Below the pieces are notes generated by a model, which saw nothing but the letters and a program-made list of their open reading frames with translations, was not told the origin of the DNA and searched no databases. A DNA stretch of 64,000 bases from Paractinoplanes ovalisporus (lineage in GTDB: Bacteria > Actinomycetota > Actinomycetes > Mycobacteriales > Micromonosporaceae), in contig NZ_JAENHP010000016.1 of assembly GCF_016834655.1 (NCBI RefSeq), positions 124,001 to 188,000 of the forward strand. Direction: 5' to 3'. The translations under genes were made by a program, and so were the position numbers. This document shows, in pieces, positions 28,701 to 37,154 of this stretch (its first letter is position 1; each line of letters begins with the position of its first letter).

Positions 28701-31700
28701 GACTCGGACGCGACCAGCACGCCCTGCGGGATGAGCGGGGCCAGGGATGCGGCCGGGCTCATCTCGACGACCAGACCGGGCAGGGCGGTCACCGCGTCGC
28801 CGAAGCGCACGGGTTGCCGGATCTGGCGCACCCAGTAGGCGGCCGAGCGCATGTCACCGGTGTCGGCCGGGCGTCCGGTCACGGTCGAGATGATTCCCAC
28901 GGCCGGTTCCCCGTACGAGATTCCGGCCGCGACCCGCTCGAACTCGGCGAGCATGGGCTCCATGCGTACGGAATGGAAAGCGTGACTGACCCGCAGCGCC
29001 GTGGTCCGGCGGCCGTCCTGCCGCAGGGAGGCGGCCAGCGCCTCGACCGCCGCGATGTCACCGGAGAGCACGACCGACCGGGGACCGTTGACCGCGGCCA
29101 CGTCCACGCCCGGCGCGAGCAGCGGAAGAATCTCCTCCTCGGTGGCGTCGACGGCCACCATGGCCCCGCCCGAAGGCAGCGCGCCCATCAACCGCGCGCG
29201 GGCCGACACGAGGGCGGCCGCGTCTTCCAGGGTGAGGATGCCGGCCACGTGCGCCGCCGCGAACTCGCCCACCGAGTGTCCGATCAGGACATCGGGCCGG
29301 ACGCCCCAGGAAGCCATCTGCCGATACGCGGCCACGCCGTACGCGAACAGGAAGGGCTGGGCATACTCCGTACGGGAGAAGTCCGGAACCGGATTCCCCA
29401 GCGCCGCCATGGCCTCGGCGAACGCCGCTCGGAAAACATCGAAGGGCAACAGGCCGGGCCGTTGCGCGCCCTGCCCGGGGAAGGCGAACGCGACCCGGCC
29501 CGCCGGCCGCCCGTCACCGGTGACAAGACCCGGATGCGCGCGCCCGGCCGCCAGGGCGGCCAACGCGTCCCGATCGCCGGCCGGCATGACCGCCCGGAAT
29601 CGTTGCGCCGGCTTGGTTCCGAGCGCCGCCGGCGAAACCTCGCCACGCTCCAGCAGAAGCTCGGCCTGGCTTTGCAGGGCGGTCTCGTCGGCCGCGGACA
29701 ACAGCAGCGGGCCGGCGCCGGACACGGATGACACCGGTGACTGAGCCGGCGCCTCCTCGAGGATCACGTGCGCGTTCGTGCCGGAGATGCCGAACGCCGA
29801 CACCCCGGCCCGCCGCGGCTGCGCGGAGGCGGGCCAGGGACGGGATTCGGTCAGCAGCGCCGCGTCGCCCGCGGTCCAGTCGACGTGCGTGCTGGGCCGG
29901 TCGACGTGCAGGGTGCGGGGCAACCGCTCGTGCCGCATCGCCTCGACCATCTTGATGACACCGGCGACACCGGCCGCGGCCTGGGCGTGGCCGATGTTCG
30001 ACTTCACCGTGCCCAGCCACAGCGGGCGGCCCGTGGGACGGTCCCGCCCGTAGGTGGCCAGCAGCGCCTGCGCCTCGATCGGGTCACCGAGCAGCGTCCC
30101 GGTGCCGTGCGCCTCGACGGCGTCCACATCGGACGAACGCAGGCCCGCGTCGGCCAGGGCGGCCCGGATCACGCGTTGCTGGGCCGGGCCGTGCGGGGCG
30201 GCGAGGCCGTTGGAAGCGCCGTCCGAGCCGACCGCGGAGCCCCGCAGCACCGCGAGCACGGGATGGCCGTGCCGCTGCGCGTCGGAAAGCCTTTCCAGCA
30301 GCAGCAATCCGGCGCCCTCGGACCAGACCGTGCCGTCCGCATCGGCCGAGAACGCCTTGACCCGGCCGTCGGGAGCGAGCCCGCGCAGCCGGCTGAACGC
30401 GACGAACGGACCCGGCGTGGACATCACCGTCACCCCGCCCGCCACGGCGAGGGAAATGTCACCGGCACGCAGGGCGCGGGCCGCCTGGTGCAGCGCGACC
30501 AGCGAGGACGAGCAGGCGGTGTCGATGGTGACGGCCGGGCCGGTGAGCCCGAACGTGTAGGCGATCCGGCCCGAGGCCACGCTGCCGGCCGAGCCCAGCC
30601 CGAGGTGCCCCTCCAGCTCGGCGGTCGGTTCCTCGGCTCGTCCGGCGTAGTCGCGGTACATCAGGCCGACGTACGTGCCGGTGTCGCTGCCCCGCACGGT
30701 GGCCGGGTCGATCCCGGCCCGTTCCCACAGCTCCCAGGCGGTCTCCAGCAACAGCCGCTGCTGCGGGTCCATGGCCAGCGCCTCGACCGGCCCGATGCCG
30801 AACGGCGCCGGGTCGAACCCGGTGACGTCGTCGAGGAATCCGCCCGCCTTCGCGTACGTGTGACCGGCCGCGTCCGGGTCGGGGTCGTAGAGGCCGGGAT
30901 CCCAGCCGCGGTCGCGCGGGAACGGGGCGATGGCGTCGATTTCCTTGTCCACCAGCGACCACAGGTCTTCCGGTGACACGACACCGCCCGGGTAGCGGCA
31001 GGACATCGCCACGATCGCGATCGGGTCGTCCTGCTCCTGGGCGGAGCCGAGCTCGTGCCGGATCACCTTTCCCGACGCCGTACGGGGAATCGCGTCGATG
31101 AGGCGGATCTCGTCGGGCGCCTTGGCCGCGGACATTTTCTGGCGTACGGCCTGAAGCAGAGCCGCCGTGTCGAGGTGCGGCCCGGCGGGTACTACGTAGG
31201 CGACCGCCACCTGTCCGAGCCGGTGGTGCGGCCGCCCGGCCACGGCGACGTCGGCCACCTCGGGCCGGTCGCGCAGCACGTTCTCGATCTCGGCCGGGTG
31301 CACGTTGGCCCCGCCACGGATGATGAGGTCACCGGCCCGCCCGGTCAGCACGAGCTGGTCGCCGACGAGCCGCCCGAGGTCCCCGGTGCGATACCAGCCG
31401 TCCAGGTCGGGCTGCCCGCGGTAGCCGCGCATGACCGCGCCACCCACCAGCACCTCACCCTCGGCGCTGATGCGCACCTGGGCCAGCGGGCGGCCCACCG
31501 AGCCGTCGGCGACGATCTCCTGCCCCGGCTTCTCCATGGCGATCGCGCCGCAGGTCTCGGTGCTGCCGTAGCTGTTCACCAGCGGCGCCCCCAGGGCCCG
31601 CCGGACCGCGACCCGCATCGACGGCGGGCAGGGCGCGCCACCGGTGACACACATCTTGAGCGACGGCATCTCGACCGTGCGCTCACCGAGGGCGGAGAGC

Positions 31701-32392
31701 AGGCCGTGGTACGTCGTGGGGACGCCGGTCAGCACGGTCGGGCGCACCCGCTCCAGCGCCGCGACCAGCTCGCCGTCGGTCGGGTGGTCGAGGATCGTGG
31801 CCCGGGCCCCGAGCACCACGACACCGATGACACAGCGCGCGTGCCCGAGCGCGTGGAACATGGGCAGCGGCCAGAGCAGGTGGTCCTCGGCGGTCAGCCC
31901 GAGGTGGTCGACGAACATCCGGCGGGTGTTGGCCAGCCACACGCCCTGGCTCGACACGACGCCCTTGGGCCGCCCGGTGCTGCCCGACGTGTAGTGGATC
32001 CAGGCGTCCTCGTCCGGGCCGAGGTCGTCACGGGCCTGGCCGCCGCGCCCGGCCGCGACCAGCTCGTCGACCGTGACACCGGTGGCACCCACGACAACCG
32101 CCGGACGGCAGTCCTCGGCGAAGGCGGTCAGCTCGGCCGTCGAGGCTCGCGGGTTGACCGGCACCCCGACGCCGGCCGCGCGGACGGTCCCGAGCATGGC
32201 CACGGCCATGTCGGCGCCGGCCGGCAGGCTGATCAGGACGGGTTCGCCACGCCGGTGGCCGCGGGCCGCCAGCCCGGCCGCGAACCACCGGGTCCGTTCC
32301 TCCAGCCGGCCGAACGTCAGCTCGTCGTACGCTGTGTGGTCCGGTCGCTCGGATGCGTGACGCTGCAACAGTTCCGGGATCGTCTCGAGCAC
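25784..32392 (-). CDS. Single-protein type I PKS: CoA ligase-KS-AT-DH-KR-ACP-TE
   Basis: The protein has about 2202 residues from a GTG at 32390-32392; a longer reading would run into the divergent secreted gene. Approximate order: acyl-CoA ligase 1-450 (YTSGSTGRPKGV), KS 455-880 (TACSSS; HGTGT; NIGHA), AT 970-1260 (GHSVGE; HAFHS, malonyl type), DH 1290-1530 (HRVGGEAIVPG), KR 1600-1790 (GGSGALAG; IDD; YAAGN, B type), ACP 1840-1915 (GLDSV) and TE 1930-2202 (GRSSGG; GDHF). All catalytic motifs look intact. The ligase joins the KS by only a few residues with no loading ACP. The predicted product is a starter acid extended by malonyl, reduced and dehydrated. No tailoring genes are adjacent. Confidence 0.92.
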   Translation of the reverse strand: MLETIPELLQRHASERPDHTAYDELTFGRLEERTRWFAAGLAARGHRRGEPVLISLPAGADMAVAMLGTVRAAGVGVPVNPRASTAELTAFAEDCRPAVVVGATGVTVDELVAAGRGGQARDDLGPDEDAWIHYTSGSTGRPKGVVSSQGVWLANTRRMFVDHLGLTAEDHLLWPLPMFHALGHARCVIGVVVLGARATILDHPTDGELVAALERVRPTVLTGVPTTYHGLLSALGERTVEMPSLKMCVTGGAPCPPSMRVAVRRALGAPLVNSYGSTETCGAIAMEKPGQEIVADGSVGRPLAQVRISAEGEVLVGGAVMRGYRGQPDLDGWYRTGDLGRLVGDQLVLTGRAGDLIIRGGANVHPAEIENVLRDRPEVADVAVAGRPHHRLGQVAVAYVVPAGPHLDTAALLQAVRQKMSAAKAPDEIRLIDAIPRTASGKVIRHELGSAQEQDDPIAIVAMSCRYPGGVVSPEDLWSLVDKEIDAIAPFPRDRGWDPGLYDPDPDAAGHTYAKAGGFLDDVTGFDPAPFGIGPVEALAMDPQQRLLLETAWELWERAGIDPATVRGSDTGTYVGLMYRDYAGRAEEPTAELEGHLGLGSAGSVASGRIAYTFGLTGPAVTIDTACSSSLVALHQAARALRAGDISLAVAGGVTVMSTPGPFVAFSRLRGLAPDGRVKAFSADADGTVWSEGAGLLLLERLSDAQRHGHPVLAVLRGSAVGSDGASNGLAAPHGPAQQRVIRAALADAGLRSSDVDAVEAHGTGTLLGDPIEAQALLATYGRDRPTGRPLWLGTVKSNIGHAQAAAGVAGVIKMVEAMRHERLPRTLHVDRPSTHVDWTAGDAALLTESRPWPASAQPRRAGVSAFGISGTNAHVILEEAPAQSPVSSVSGAGPLLLSAADETALQSQAELLLERGEVSPAALGTKPAQRFRAVMPAGDRDALAALAAGRAHPGLVTGDGRPAGRVAFAFPGQGAQRPGLLPFDVFRAAFAEAMAALGNPVPDFSRTEYAQPFLFAYGVAAYRQMASWGVRPDVLIGHSVGEFAAAHVAGILTLEDAAALVSARARLMGALPSGGAMVAVDATEEEILPLLAPGVDVAAVNGPRSVVLSGDIAAVEALAASLRQDGRRTTALRVSHAFHSVRMEPMLAEFERVAAGISYGEPAVGIISTVTGRPADTGDMRSAAYWVRQIRQPVRFGDAVTALPGLVVEMSPAASLAPLIPQGVLVASESAAAALWAHGVDVDRAALLGVADARVAATLPTYPFNRKRFWLSSTARRVTSGLDTVVEVPGSGDRVATARMSPVTQPWLHDHRVGGEAIVPGTFFVELATAFGERAGAPVLDDLTITRPLPVGDTEIELRLVLRGDGALEIYAGDEQHASGHCSPRTESSPSWSWATAWPPSAQPLDLTGLYDDGDYGPAFQGVTAAWRDGDTVYADVRLPSAAGGRSGLHPALMDAALHPARLAAGRDSTPRVPFVWSGVRRYGAGTPAARVRLTVTGPDTLSVQLAEPAGRPLLDVERLTLRSLPAPLYRPVWTQEFEPPGSPAEVHEQFWAAATRLRTELDGAGPIVVEPTSPVMAGLARVAAAEYPGQIDLVPPRLVRVTPDGPATGFGDGTVLVTGGSGALAGLLARHLVAAHGVRHLLMVSRSGSPFEVAGATVTVRAADVADRDALARVLTEADPPVTAVVHTAGVIDDGPLATLTRERADAVLRPKVDAAWHLDELTGDLAAFVLCSSASGLLGNPGQAAYAAGNAFLDDLARRRHAAGKPALALAWGPLALDGGMPIGRTRIRPMTPSEVTAAFDAALRSDEPVLAPIHLASRTPAPASSPRSSAPRPDLGALTGDELQTALETLVRDEVAAELGHTDAATVDVRGAFTDQGLDSVSSIQLRTRLVAATGVTMPATVVFDHPTPAALATWIAAEIGRPATAVPPPAEPPRSLTEMFHAIAATDARLAVNLLISASALPIGPRTPAPSLLAVRDDGRSRPAFVGVPSFGPAGAAEFQGLARALGGASVLALPGFQSRAHLPGTRDDLFDLLAAASRSAAGDRPLVLIGRSSGGLLAHGVAARLAETGTPAAGLMLLDTYEVDLGYDATEWIAALVTEGLGRLRAHLDPAAEQTTLLAAGAYLRLMHGWRPGPLTTPSLLVAAASPRDTMPAGEWRATRSAPHERVEVPGDHFTMLDHHPEEVAAAIRAFLRVSR

Positions 32393-32501
32393 CCGGCAAC
32401 CATGCCTGATCTTGCCCCGACCGTCGAATCTGGACCACGACAACCGTGGATGGGTCTTGATACCTTCGAGCGGCCATCTGTTTCCGGATCTCGGGGGAGC
32501 C

Positions 32502-32978
32502 ATGAACATCAAGAGGCAGGCACAGGCAGCAGTCGCGATCGGCGCCGTCACGGCGGCGGCCGTCGCGGGTCTTCAGGCGCCGGCGAACGCGGCCTGGCCG
32601 TCGGACATCTTCCACATCGCCGACGTGCCGACGTGGGTGGTCCAGCACACCGACGGCCACGTCGAATGGGGCAACCGTACGGCGTACGTCGACGGCACGG
32701 TCACCGACAACGACAACCTGCCGATGTCGAGCACGGTCATCTTCGAGGCCTTCGCGGGCAGCAACAAGATCGATACCCAGACCCGCACCGCGAACGAGGA
32801 CTCCAGCCTCGGCTGGTCCCGCAGCTTCGCCTTCAGCATCGGCGACCCCGACCTGCGCGGAGGCATCGACCGCATCAAGATCACGCTCCGGATCAACTAC
32901 CCCGACGGCAGTTGGGTGAACGGCCCGACCTTCCAGATCCACCGCGACGCCGTGGCCGAGAACGTCGGCAACTACTAG
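32502..32978 (+). CDS. Secreted protein of unknown function, 158 aa
   Basis: The ATG at 32502 has GGGGGAG just upstream. Residues 1-28 form a signal peptide (VAIGAVTAAAVAGLQAPANA). The mature part is short, polar and beta-rich (VPTWVVQHTDGHVEWGNRTA, then VIFEAFAGSNKI), like a small extracellular beta-sandwich. I do not recognise a family. It is divergent from the PKS gene and 50 bp upstream of three prepilin genes in the same direction, so it may belong to the surface structure they build. Confidence 0.75.
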   Translation: MNIKRQAQAAVAIGAVTAAAVAGLQAPANAAWPSDIFHIADVPTWVVQHTDGHVEWGNRTAYVDGTVTDNDNLPMSSTVIFEAFAGSNKIDTQTRTANEDSSLGWSRSFAFSIGDPDLRGGIDRIKITLRINYPDGSWVNGPTFQIHRDAVAENVGNY

Positions 32979-33028
32979 CGGATCTCATCCCGCTAAGCAG
33001 GAGCGCGAGCTCGGCCGATTGTCAGGGC

Positions 33029-33652
33029 GTGGGTGGTGGCACGCAGCGGGCGCGGGATGACGGTTTCACCCTGATCGAGGTGGTCGTCGCCATGGGGATC
33101 ATCACGGTGGTGATGACCTCCCTGACCGTCTTTCTGGTCAACTCCCGCAAAGCGGCCCGCCACGCCGCCCAGCGTGATACGGCGGTGCGGCTCGCGCTCG
33201 ACGGCATGGAGAAGGCGCGCGGCCTTCGCGGCTCGGCCCTGCTCGGCGGGCGCCAGCAGTGCACGTCGTGCGCCGATGTCACCTCGGCCCAGGCCGTCTC
33301 CCTGCTCGGCGCGACGACGCGGTGGGACGCGGCCGGCACCGGGACGCTGGCGATTCCCCAGCCCGGCGTCCAGCCGGACGGCTCGGTCGTGTCCACGCCC
33401 GCCGACCCGGAAGTCGTGCTGCTCGACGCCGTTCCGTACCGGCGCTACTACTATCTCGGCGCCTGCTGGCAGCCGGCCGTCGGGGCGCTCACCACCAGCC
33501 TCACCTGCGGCACGACGGCCGCGGCGGCACCCCTGGTCCGTCTGGTCGTGGCGATCAGCTGGAACGACCCGCAATGCCCGGCCAACACCTGCGGCCATGC
33601 CGAAGCGGCGCTGTTCAGCACCGCCATCGTCGACCCCTTCCTCGTGGGCTGA
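33029..33652 (+). CDS. Prepilin-like protein (type IV pilin N-terminal motif), gene 1
   Basis: The GTG at 33029 is the only near in-frame start. The 207-residue protein shows the class III prepilin signal DDGFTLIEVVVAMG: cleavage after Gly, Phe at +1 and Glu at +5, followed by a hydrophobic helix (IITVVMTSLTVFLVNS). The globular part has several cysteines (CTSC, TCG) that may form disulfides. Prepilin peptidase would process it for a type IV pilus or pseudopilus. It is 10 bp upstream of a second prepilin gene. No pilus ATPase or peptidase gene is in the window. Confidence 0.83.
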   Translation: MGGGTQRARDDGFTLIEVVVAMGIITVVMTSLTVFLVNSRKAARHAAQRDTAVRLALDGMEKARGLRGSALLGGRQQCTSCADVTSAQAVSLLGATTRWDAAGTGTLAIPQPGVQPDGSVVSTPADPEVVLLDAVPYRRYYYLGACWQPAVGALTTSLTCGTTAAAAPLVRLVVAISWNDPQCPANTCGHAEAALFSTAIVDPFLVG

Positions 33653-33662
33653 GCGAGGCCGG

Positions 33663-34319
33663 ATGAGCGACGGTGAGATGCGCGACGATGAGAGCCGCGA
33701 TTCCGGATACAGCCTGGTCGAGATGCTGGTCGTGCTCGGCATCGTCTCCGTGATCGGCAGCATCTTCACGACCGCTGTGCTGCAGATCTATCGCACCGCG
33801 ACCAACATCGAGGCCGAGTCGGTCGTCCAGTCCCAGCTGAGCACCGCGCTGCTGCAGCTCGACAAGACGATCCGGTACGCGTACTACATCTCCGCCGTGC
33901 ACACCGAGGGCACCACCCCGTACGTCGAATATCTCGTCCAGGCCCCCGAACCGGGCGGCACCACCCTGCTCAAGCGGTGCGTCCAGCTCCGTCTGACGGG
34001 TACGGATCCGCAGAATCTGCAGCTGCAGTCGCGGTCGTGGACCGTGGCGGCGACCGTCAGCCCGAGCGCCTGGGTGCCGCTCGCCTCGAACCTCACGACC
34101 GTCGCCGGGACCGCCGCCTTCGTCCGCACGCAACCCACGACCTCGCTCAATCACCAGATGCTCGGCATCCGGCTGTCCGCCAGTTCGGCCACGACCCGGC
34201 GCACCAGCGCGGTGACCTACACGGCCCTCAACACGTACGCGAGCACCGCTCTGGACGCCTCCGCGCAGCCCTTGGCCCCCTCGGCGGAGCCCTGCTACAG
34301 CGCCTCGGCCCGGTCATGA
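33663..34319 (+). CDS. Prepilin-like protein, gene 2
   Basis: This 218-residue protein starts at the ATG at 33663. The prepilin motif is SRDSGYSLVEMLVVLGIVSV: Gly then Tyr at +1 and Glu at +5, with the hydrophobic helix following. The C-terminal part is a polar domain with a disulfide-capable pair of cysteines (KRCVQLRL, PCYSAS). It resembles PilW-like minor pilins. It overlaps the third gene by four bases (ATGA), so all three are co-translated. Confidence 0.83.
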   Translation: MSDGEMRDDESRDSGYSLVEMLVVLGIVSVIGSIFTTAVLQIYRTATNIEAESVVQSQLSTALLQLDKTIRYAYYISAVHTEGTTPYVEYLVQAPEPGGTTLLKRCVQLRLTGTDPQNLQLQSRSWTVAATVSPSAWVPLASNLTTVAGTAAFVRTQPTTSLNHQMLGIRLSASSATTRRTSAVTYTALNTYASTALDASAQPLAPSAEPCYSASARS

Positions 34320-35926
34320 TCAGGTTGCGGGACTCCCGCGGATCGCTGCCGCTGGCCATGCTGCTCAGCATCGTCGGGATCGGCGCCGTCAGCCTGCTCG
34401 GCGCGGTCGTGGCCAGCCAGATCAGCACCACCCGGTACGACGTCAACCGCTCGGCCGCGATCAGCGCCGCCCAGAGCGGGATCGAGACCACCCTGGCCCA
34501 GCTGCGCGCCGTGCCGATCAACTCGTCGGGCGACGCCGCGCTGGCCAGCGTCCCCTGCTCGGCCACGGTGCAGGGCCCCAGCCTCAAGCTGAGCGGCGTC
34601 GTCAGCCCCGGCCAGCTCGCCGCGTTCGCGGTCAACATCTATTACCTGACCACGAACCCACCGGCCGGCGCCGACCCGGAGACCTGGGCCAAAACCAATC
34701 GGCTCGGCTGCGGCGGGGCGGGTGGTCCCTCTCTCGTTCCCATGTACGCCCTGATCGCGTCCACCGGCTCATCGGGCCCGGCCAGCCGTACGTTGCTGGC
34801 CACCTACCTGTTCCAGAGCCGCACCAAGCCCAACGTGCCGGGTGGGACGATCAAGGTCTACAACAGTGACCAGTGCCTGACCGCGCCGCGTGAGGTCACC
34901 GGGTCGTCGCCGATGACCGTGGGCACGCAGCTGGTCCTGGCGACCTGCGATGCCTCCGACCCGAAACAGACGTTCACCTACAATCCCACGCTGCAGGTCC
35001 AGCTCAAGAACAGCGAAGGCTCGACGTTCTTCCCCAACGGGGCCTGTCTCTCGGCGGCCAGTGTCGACAAGACACCGGTGACGTTCGTGCCGTGCGACGC
35101 GACCCAGCGCACCCAGATCTGGAGTCTCAACAACCGCGACAACTTCGAGGGCACCACCGACGGCGTGAATCCCAACGGCAAGTGCTTCAACGTCGACTGG
35201 ACCGCGCTGCCGCCCAAGGTGCTCATCAACAACGTCATCGCCGGCAACGCGAACAAGGTGGCCAACACCCAGGGCGACGGCACCGACGGAACCCCGTGCA
35301 GCGGCATCTCGGGCGACTACACCAAGTACAAGACGTTCTTCCCCGACCCGAGCGCGGGCACCGGGGCGGCCGGCGAGGTCACCAAGCAGCTGGTCAACTA
35401 CGAGCAGTTCGGGCGCTGCCTCGACGTCACGGCCAACACCTGGACGTACGCGTTCATGGTGATCTTCCCGTGCAAGCAGGCGCCCAACAAGGTCATCCAG
35501 TGGAACCAGGTCTGGTTCCTGCCGGCGGTCGCGGTCGGCGGCACCTCGGCCCAGGGCCGCGTCTACGTCAAGGGCAACGACGGCGTCACCACGTACTGCC
35601 TCTACAGCCCCGGTTCGATCGCGTGGGGCCAGTACGTGAAGCTCGCCGCCTGCTCGTTGAGCAGCGCCATCCCGGCCAACCAGCTGTGGACCCGGACCGT
35701 CTTCACCGGGGTCAGCCAGAACTCGTACCGGATCGAATCGACGTACGGGACCTCAGCCACGGCCCCCTACTGCCTGATGGCCTCCCCGACCGACTACTGG
35801 GACCAGTTCACCGCGATGCACATCAGCAAGCTCGTGCTCGGCGCGTGCAGCGGCTCGAACCTGCAGAAGTGGAACGCCTCGCCCAGCATCCTCAGCTCGG
35901 TCGTCTCCGACTACCAGGAGAAGTGA
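34316..35926 (+). CDS. PilX-like membrane-anchored protein with ricin-type lectin region
   Basis: This 536-residue protein starts at the ATG overlapping the previous stop. The N-terminus (RGSLPLAMLLSIVGIGAVSL) is a pilin-like hydrophobic helix without the usual Glu5. The next segment (SAAISAAQSGIETTLAQL) matches PilX-like minor pilins. From about residue 170 to the end, repeated QxW-type motifs (QIW, QVW, QLW, QKW) and CLxx cysteines mark a ricin B-like beta-trefoil region, probably more than one. This would place a sugar-binding module on a pilus-like structure. The 3' end overlaps the convergent XRE gene by 16 bp. Confidence 0.8.
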   Translation: MIRLRDSRGSLPLAMLLSIVGIGAVSLLGAVVASQISTTRYDVNRSAAISAAQSGIETTLAQLRAVPINSSGDAALASVPCSATVQGPSLKLSGVVSPGQLAAFAVNIYYLTTNPPAGADPETWAKTNRLGCGGAGGPSLVPMYALIASTGSSGPASRTLLATYLFQSRTKPNVPGGTIKVYNSDQCLTAPREVTGSSPMTVGTQLVLATCDASDPKQTFTYNPTLQVQLKNSEGSTFFPNGACLSAASVDKTPVTFVPCDATQRTQIWSLNNRDNFEGTTDGVNPNGKCFNVDWTALPPKVLINNVIAGNANKVANTQGDGTDGTPCSGISGDYTKYKTFFPDPSAGTGAAGEVTKQLVNYEQFGRCLDVTANTWTYAFMVIFPCKQAPNKVIQWNQVWFLPAVAVGGTSAQGRVYVKGNDGVTTYCLYSPGSIAWGQYVKLAACSLSSAIPANQLWTRTVFTGVSQNSYRIESTYGTSATAPYCLMASPTDYWDQFTAMHISKLVLGACSGSNLQKWNASPSILSSVVSDYQEK

Positions 35927-36849
35927 TCTCGTTTGAGCAGCTCCTCGAGGATGACCCGGGTGTGTGCGGGCGGGTCGGCGTCGATGCTGACCCGGTCCAT
36001 CGCCATCGCGTACTGGTCGATGTCCTCCCGCTTGTCGAGATAGATGGCGCTGGTCAGCTGTTCCACGTAGACCACGTCGGGCAGCTCGGGCTCGGGGAAC
36101 CGCAGGATGGTGAACGGGCCACCGGCCGCGGCGTGACCGCCCGCGAGGAAGGGCACGATCTGCAGGCGTACGTTGGGCCGCTTCGACACCTCGACCAGAT
36201 GCTCGATCTGCGCCCTCATCACCTGCTCCCCGCCGATCGGGCGCCGCAGGACGGCCTCGTCGATGACCGCCCACAACTGCGGGGCCTCGGGCTGGTCGAG
36301 GATCGACTGGCGAAGACGGCGCAGCGCGACCCGCCGGTCGATCTCCTCGGGGGGCAGGCCGGCGTGGCCCAGCATGATGACCGCACGGGCATAGTCGGGT
36401 GTCTGCAGCAGACCGGGGACGAACTGCACCTCGTACGTACGGATCACGCGGGCCGCCGCCTCGAGCCCGAGATAGGACTGGAACCAGCTGGGCATCACGT
36501 CGCCGAACTGCTGCCACCAGCCGGGGCTGTTGGCCTGACGGGCGAGGCCCAGCAACTGGTCGCGTTCGTCCTCGGCGGTCACGCCGTAGAGCGTCAGGAG
36601 GTCACTGACGTCGCGCTCCTTGAAACTGACCCGGCCCAGCTCCATCCGGCTGATCTTGGATCCGGAGCCGCGGATCGCCCACCCGGCGTCGTCGCGGGTG
36701 ATCCCCTTGGCTTCCCGCAGACGCCGCAACTGGGTCCCGAGAAGGATGCGCAGGACGGTCGGGCCGGCGCCGGGCGAATCCTCCACCTGGGCCGGACCGC
36801 CCCCGGCCCCGACCTCCGCCGGAACCGTCTCACCGTCGCCCTCCACCAC
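35911..36849 (-). CDS. XRE-family regulator with DUF5753 domain
   Basis: The protein has 312 residues from a GTG with GGAGGA eight bases upstream. After an acidic leader, residues 33-90 form the Xre helix-turn-helix (LRRLREAKGITRDDAGWAIR, then SKISRMELG). The rest is DUF5753 (WFQSYLGLEAAARVIRTYE, then VPGLLQTPDYAR, then ILRFPEPELPDVVYVE). This is a large actinomycete regulator family, often paired with a small DUF397 protein, which is absent here. It is preceded by an element also found upstream of the 56-aa membrane gene. It is convergent with the pilin-lectin gene. Confidence 0.9.
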   Translation of the reverse strand: MVEGDGETVPAEVGAGGGPAQVEDSPGAGPTVLRILLGTQLRRLREAKGITRDDAGWAIRGSGSKISRMELGRVSFKERDVSDLLTLYGVTAEDERDQLLGLARQANSPGWWQQFGDVMPSWFQSYLGLEAAARVIRTYEVQFVPGLLQTPDYARAVIMLGHAGLPPEEIDRRVALRRLRQSILDQPEAPQLWAVIDEAVLRRPIGGEQVMRAQIEHLVEVSKRPNVRLQIVPFLAGGHAAAGGPFTILRFPEPELPDVVYVEQLTSAIYLDKREDIDQYAMAMDRVSIDADPPAHTRVILEELLKRDHFSW

Positions 36850-36888
36850 CCGCGGTCCTCCGCTCGTCGTCGACGTCCCTCATCACTC

Positions 36889-36917
36889 AGGGCCGCCGAA
36901 CCGGCGCCGGTGTGAAG
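36889..36917 (-). promoter_or_regulatory. Duplicated 29-bp element upstream of XRE gene (copy 1)
   Basis: This 29-bp block matches 37155-37183 at 25 of 29 positions. Read on the minus strand it starts CTTCACA and contains the core GCCGGTTCGG. It ends 39 bp before the GTG of the XRE gene. The equal spacing in both copies suggests a promoter or operator rather than chance. Confidence 0.55.
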
Positions 36918-36942
36918 TTCACCGCGTGACTTTCCCAGAAAG

Positions 36943-37113
36943 TCAGCGCCCTGACCACAGCACGATCACCACCAGGACCACGGCCGTGACCGCCGCGACA
37001 ACCGTGATGGCCAGCGACGATGTCGCCAGAAAGACACCGCCGACCGCCGTCAGCACGCCGTTTGTCACCAACACGACATCAACCTGCCCGCGCCGCTCCG
37101 GCTGCTCGGCCAT
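36943..37113 (-). CDS. Small two-helix membrane protein, 56 aa
   Basis: The ATG at 37111-37113 has GAGGGGG about eight bases upstream. The 56 residues comprise a short polar N-terminus (MAEQPERRGQ) and two hydrophobic segments (VVLVTNGVLTAVGGVFLA and ITVVAAVTAVVLVVIVLW), ending SGR. It therefore looks like a small integral membrane hairpin. It lies between the XRE gene and the VMAP-like operon, divergent from the latter, and shares a promoter element with the XRE gene. Its function is unknown. Confidence 0.65.
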   Translation of the reverse strand: MAEQPERRGQVDVVLVTNGVLTAVGGVFLATSSLAITVVAAVTAVVLVVIVLWSGR

Positions 37114-37154
37114 GATCGGCCCCCTCGGTCACTCGTCCGTCACCGTCACGGGAG

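Noticed and set aside
25784..32392. Larger polyketide biosynthetic cluster around the PKS.
   Set aside because: Neighbours are a HerA-like operon and pilin genes; no tailoring, transport or resistance genes are linked.
32976..32995. A 6-bp hairpin (TAGCGG/CCGCTA) after the secreted 158-aa gene as a terminator.
   Set aside because: The stem is short and overlaps the stop codon; the downstream prepilin genes run in the same direction, so it is too weak to call.
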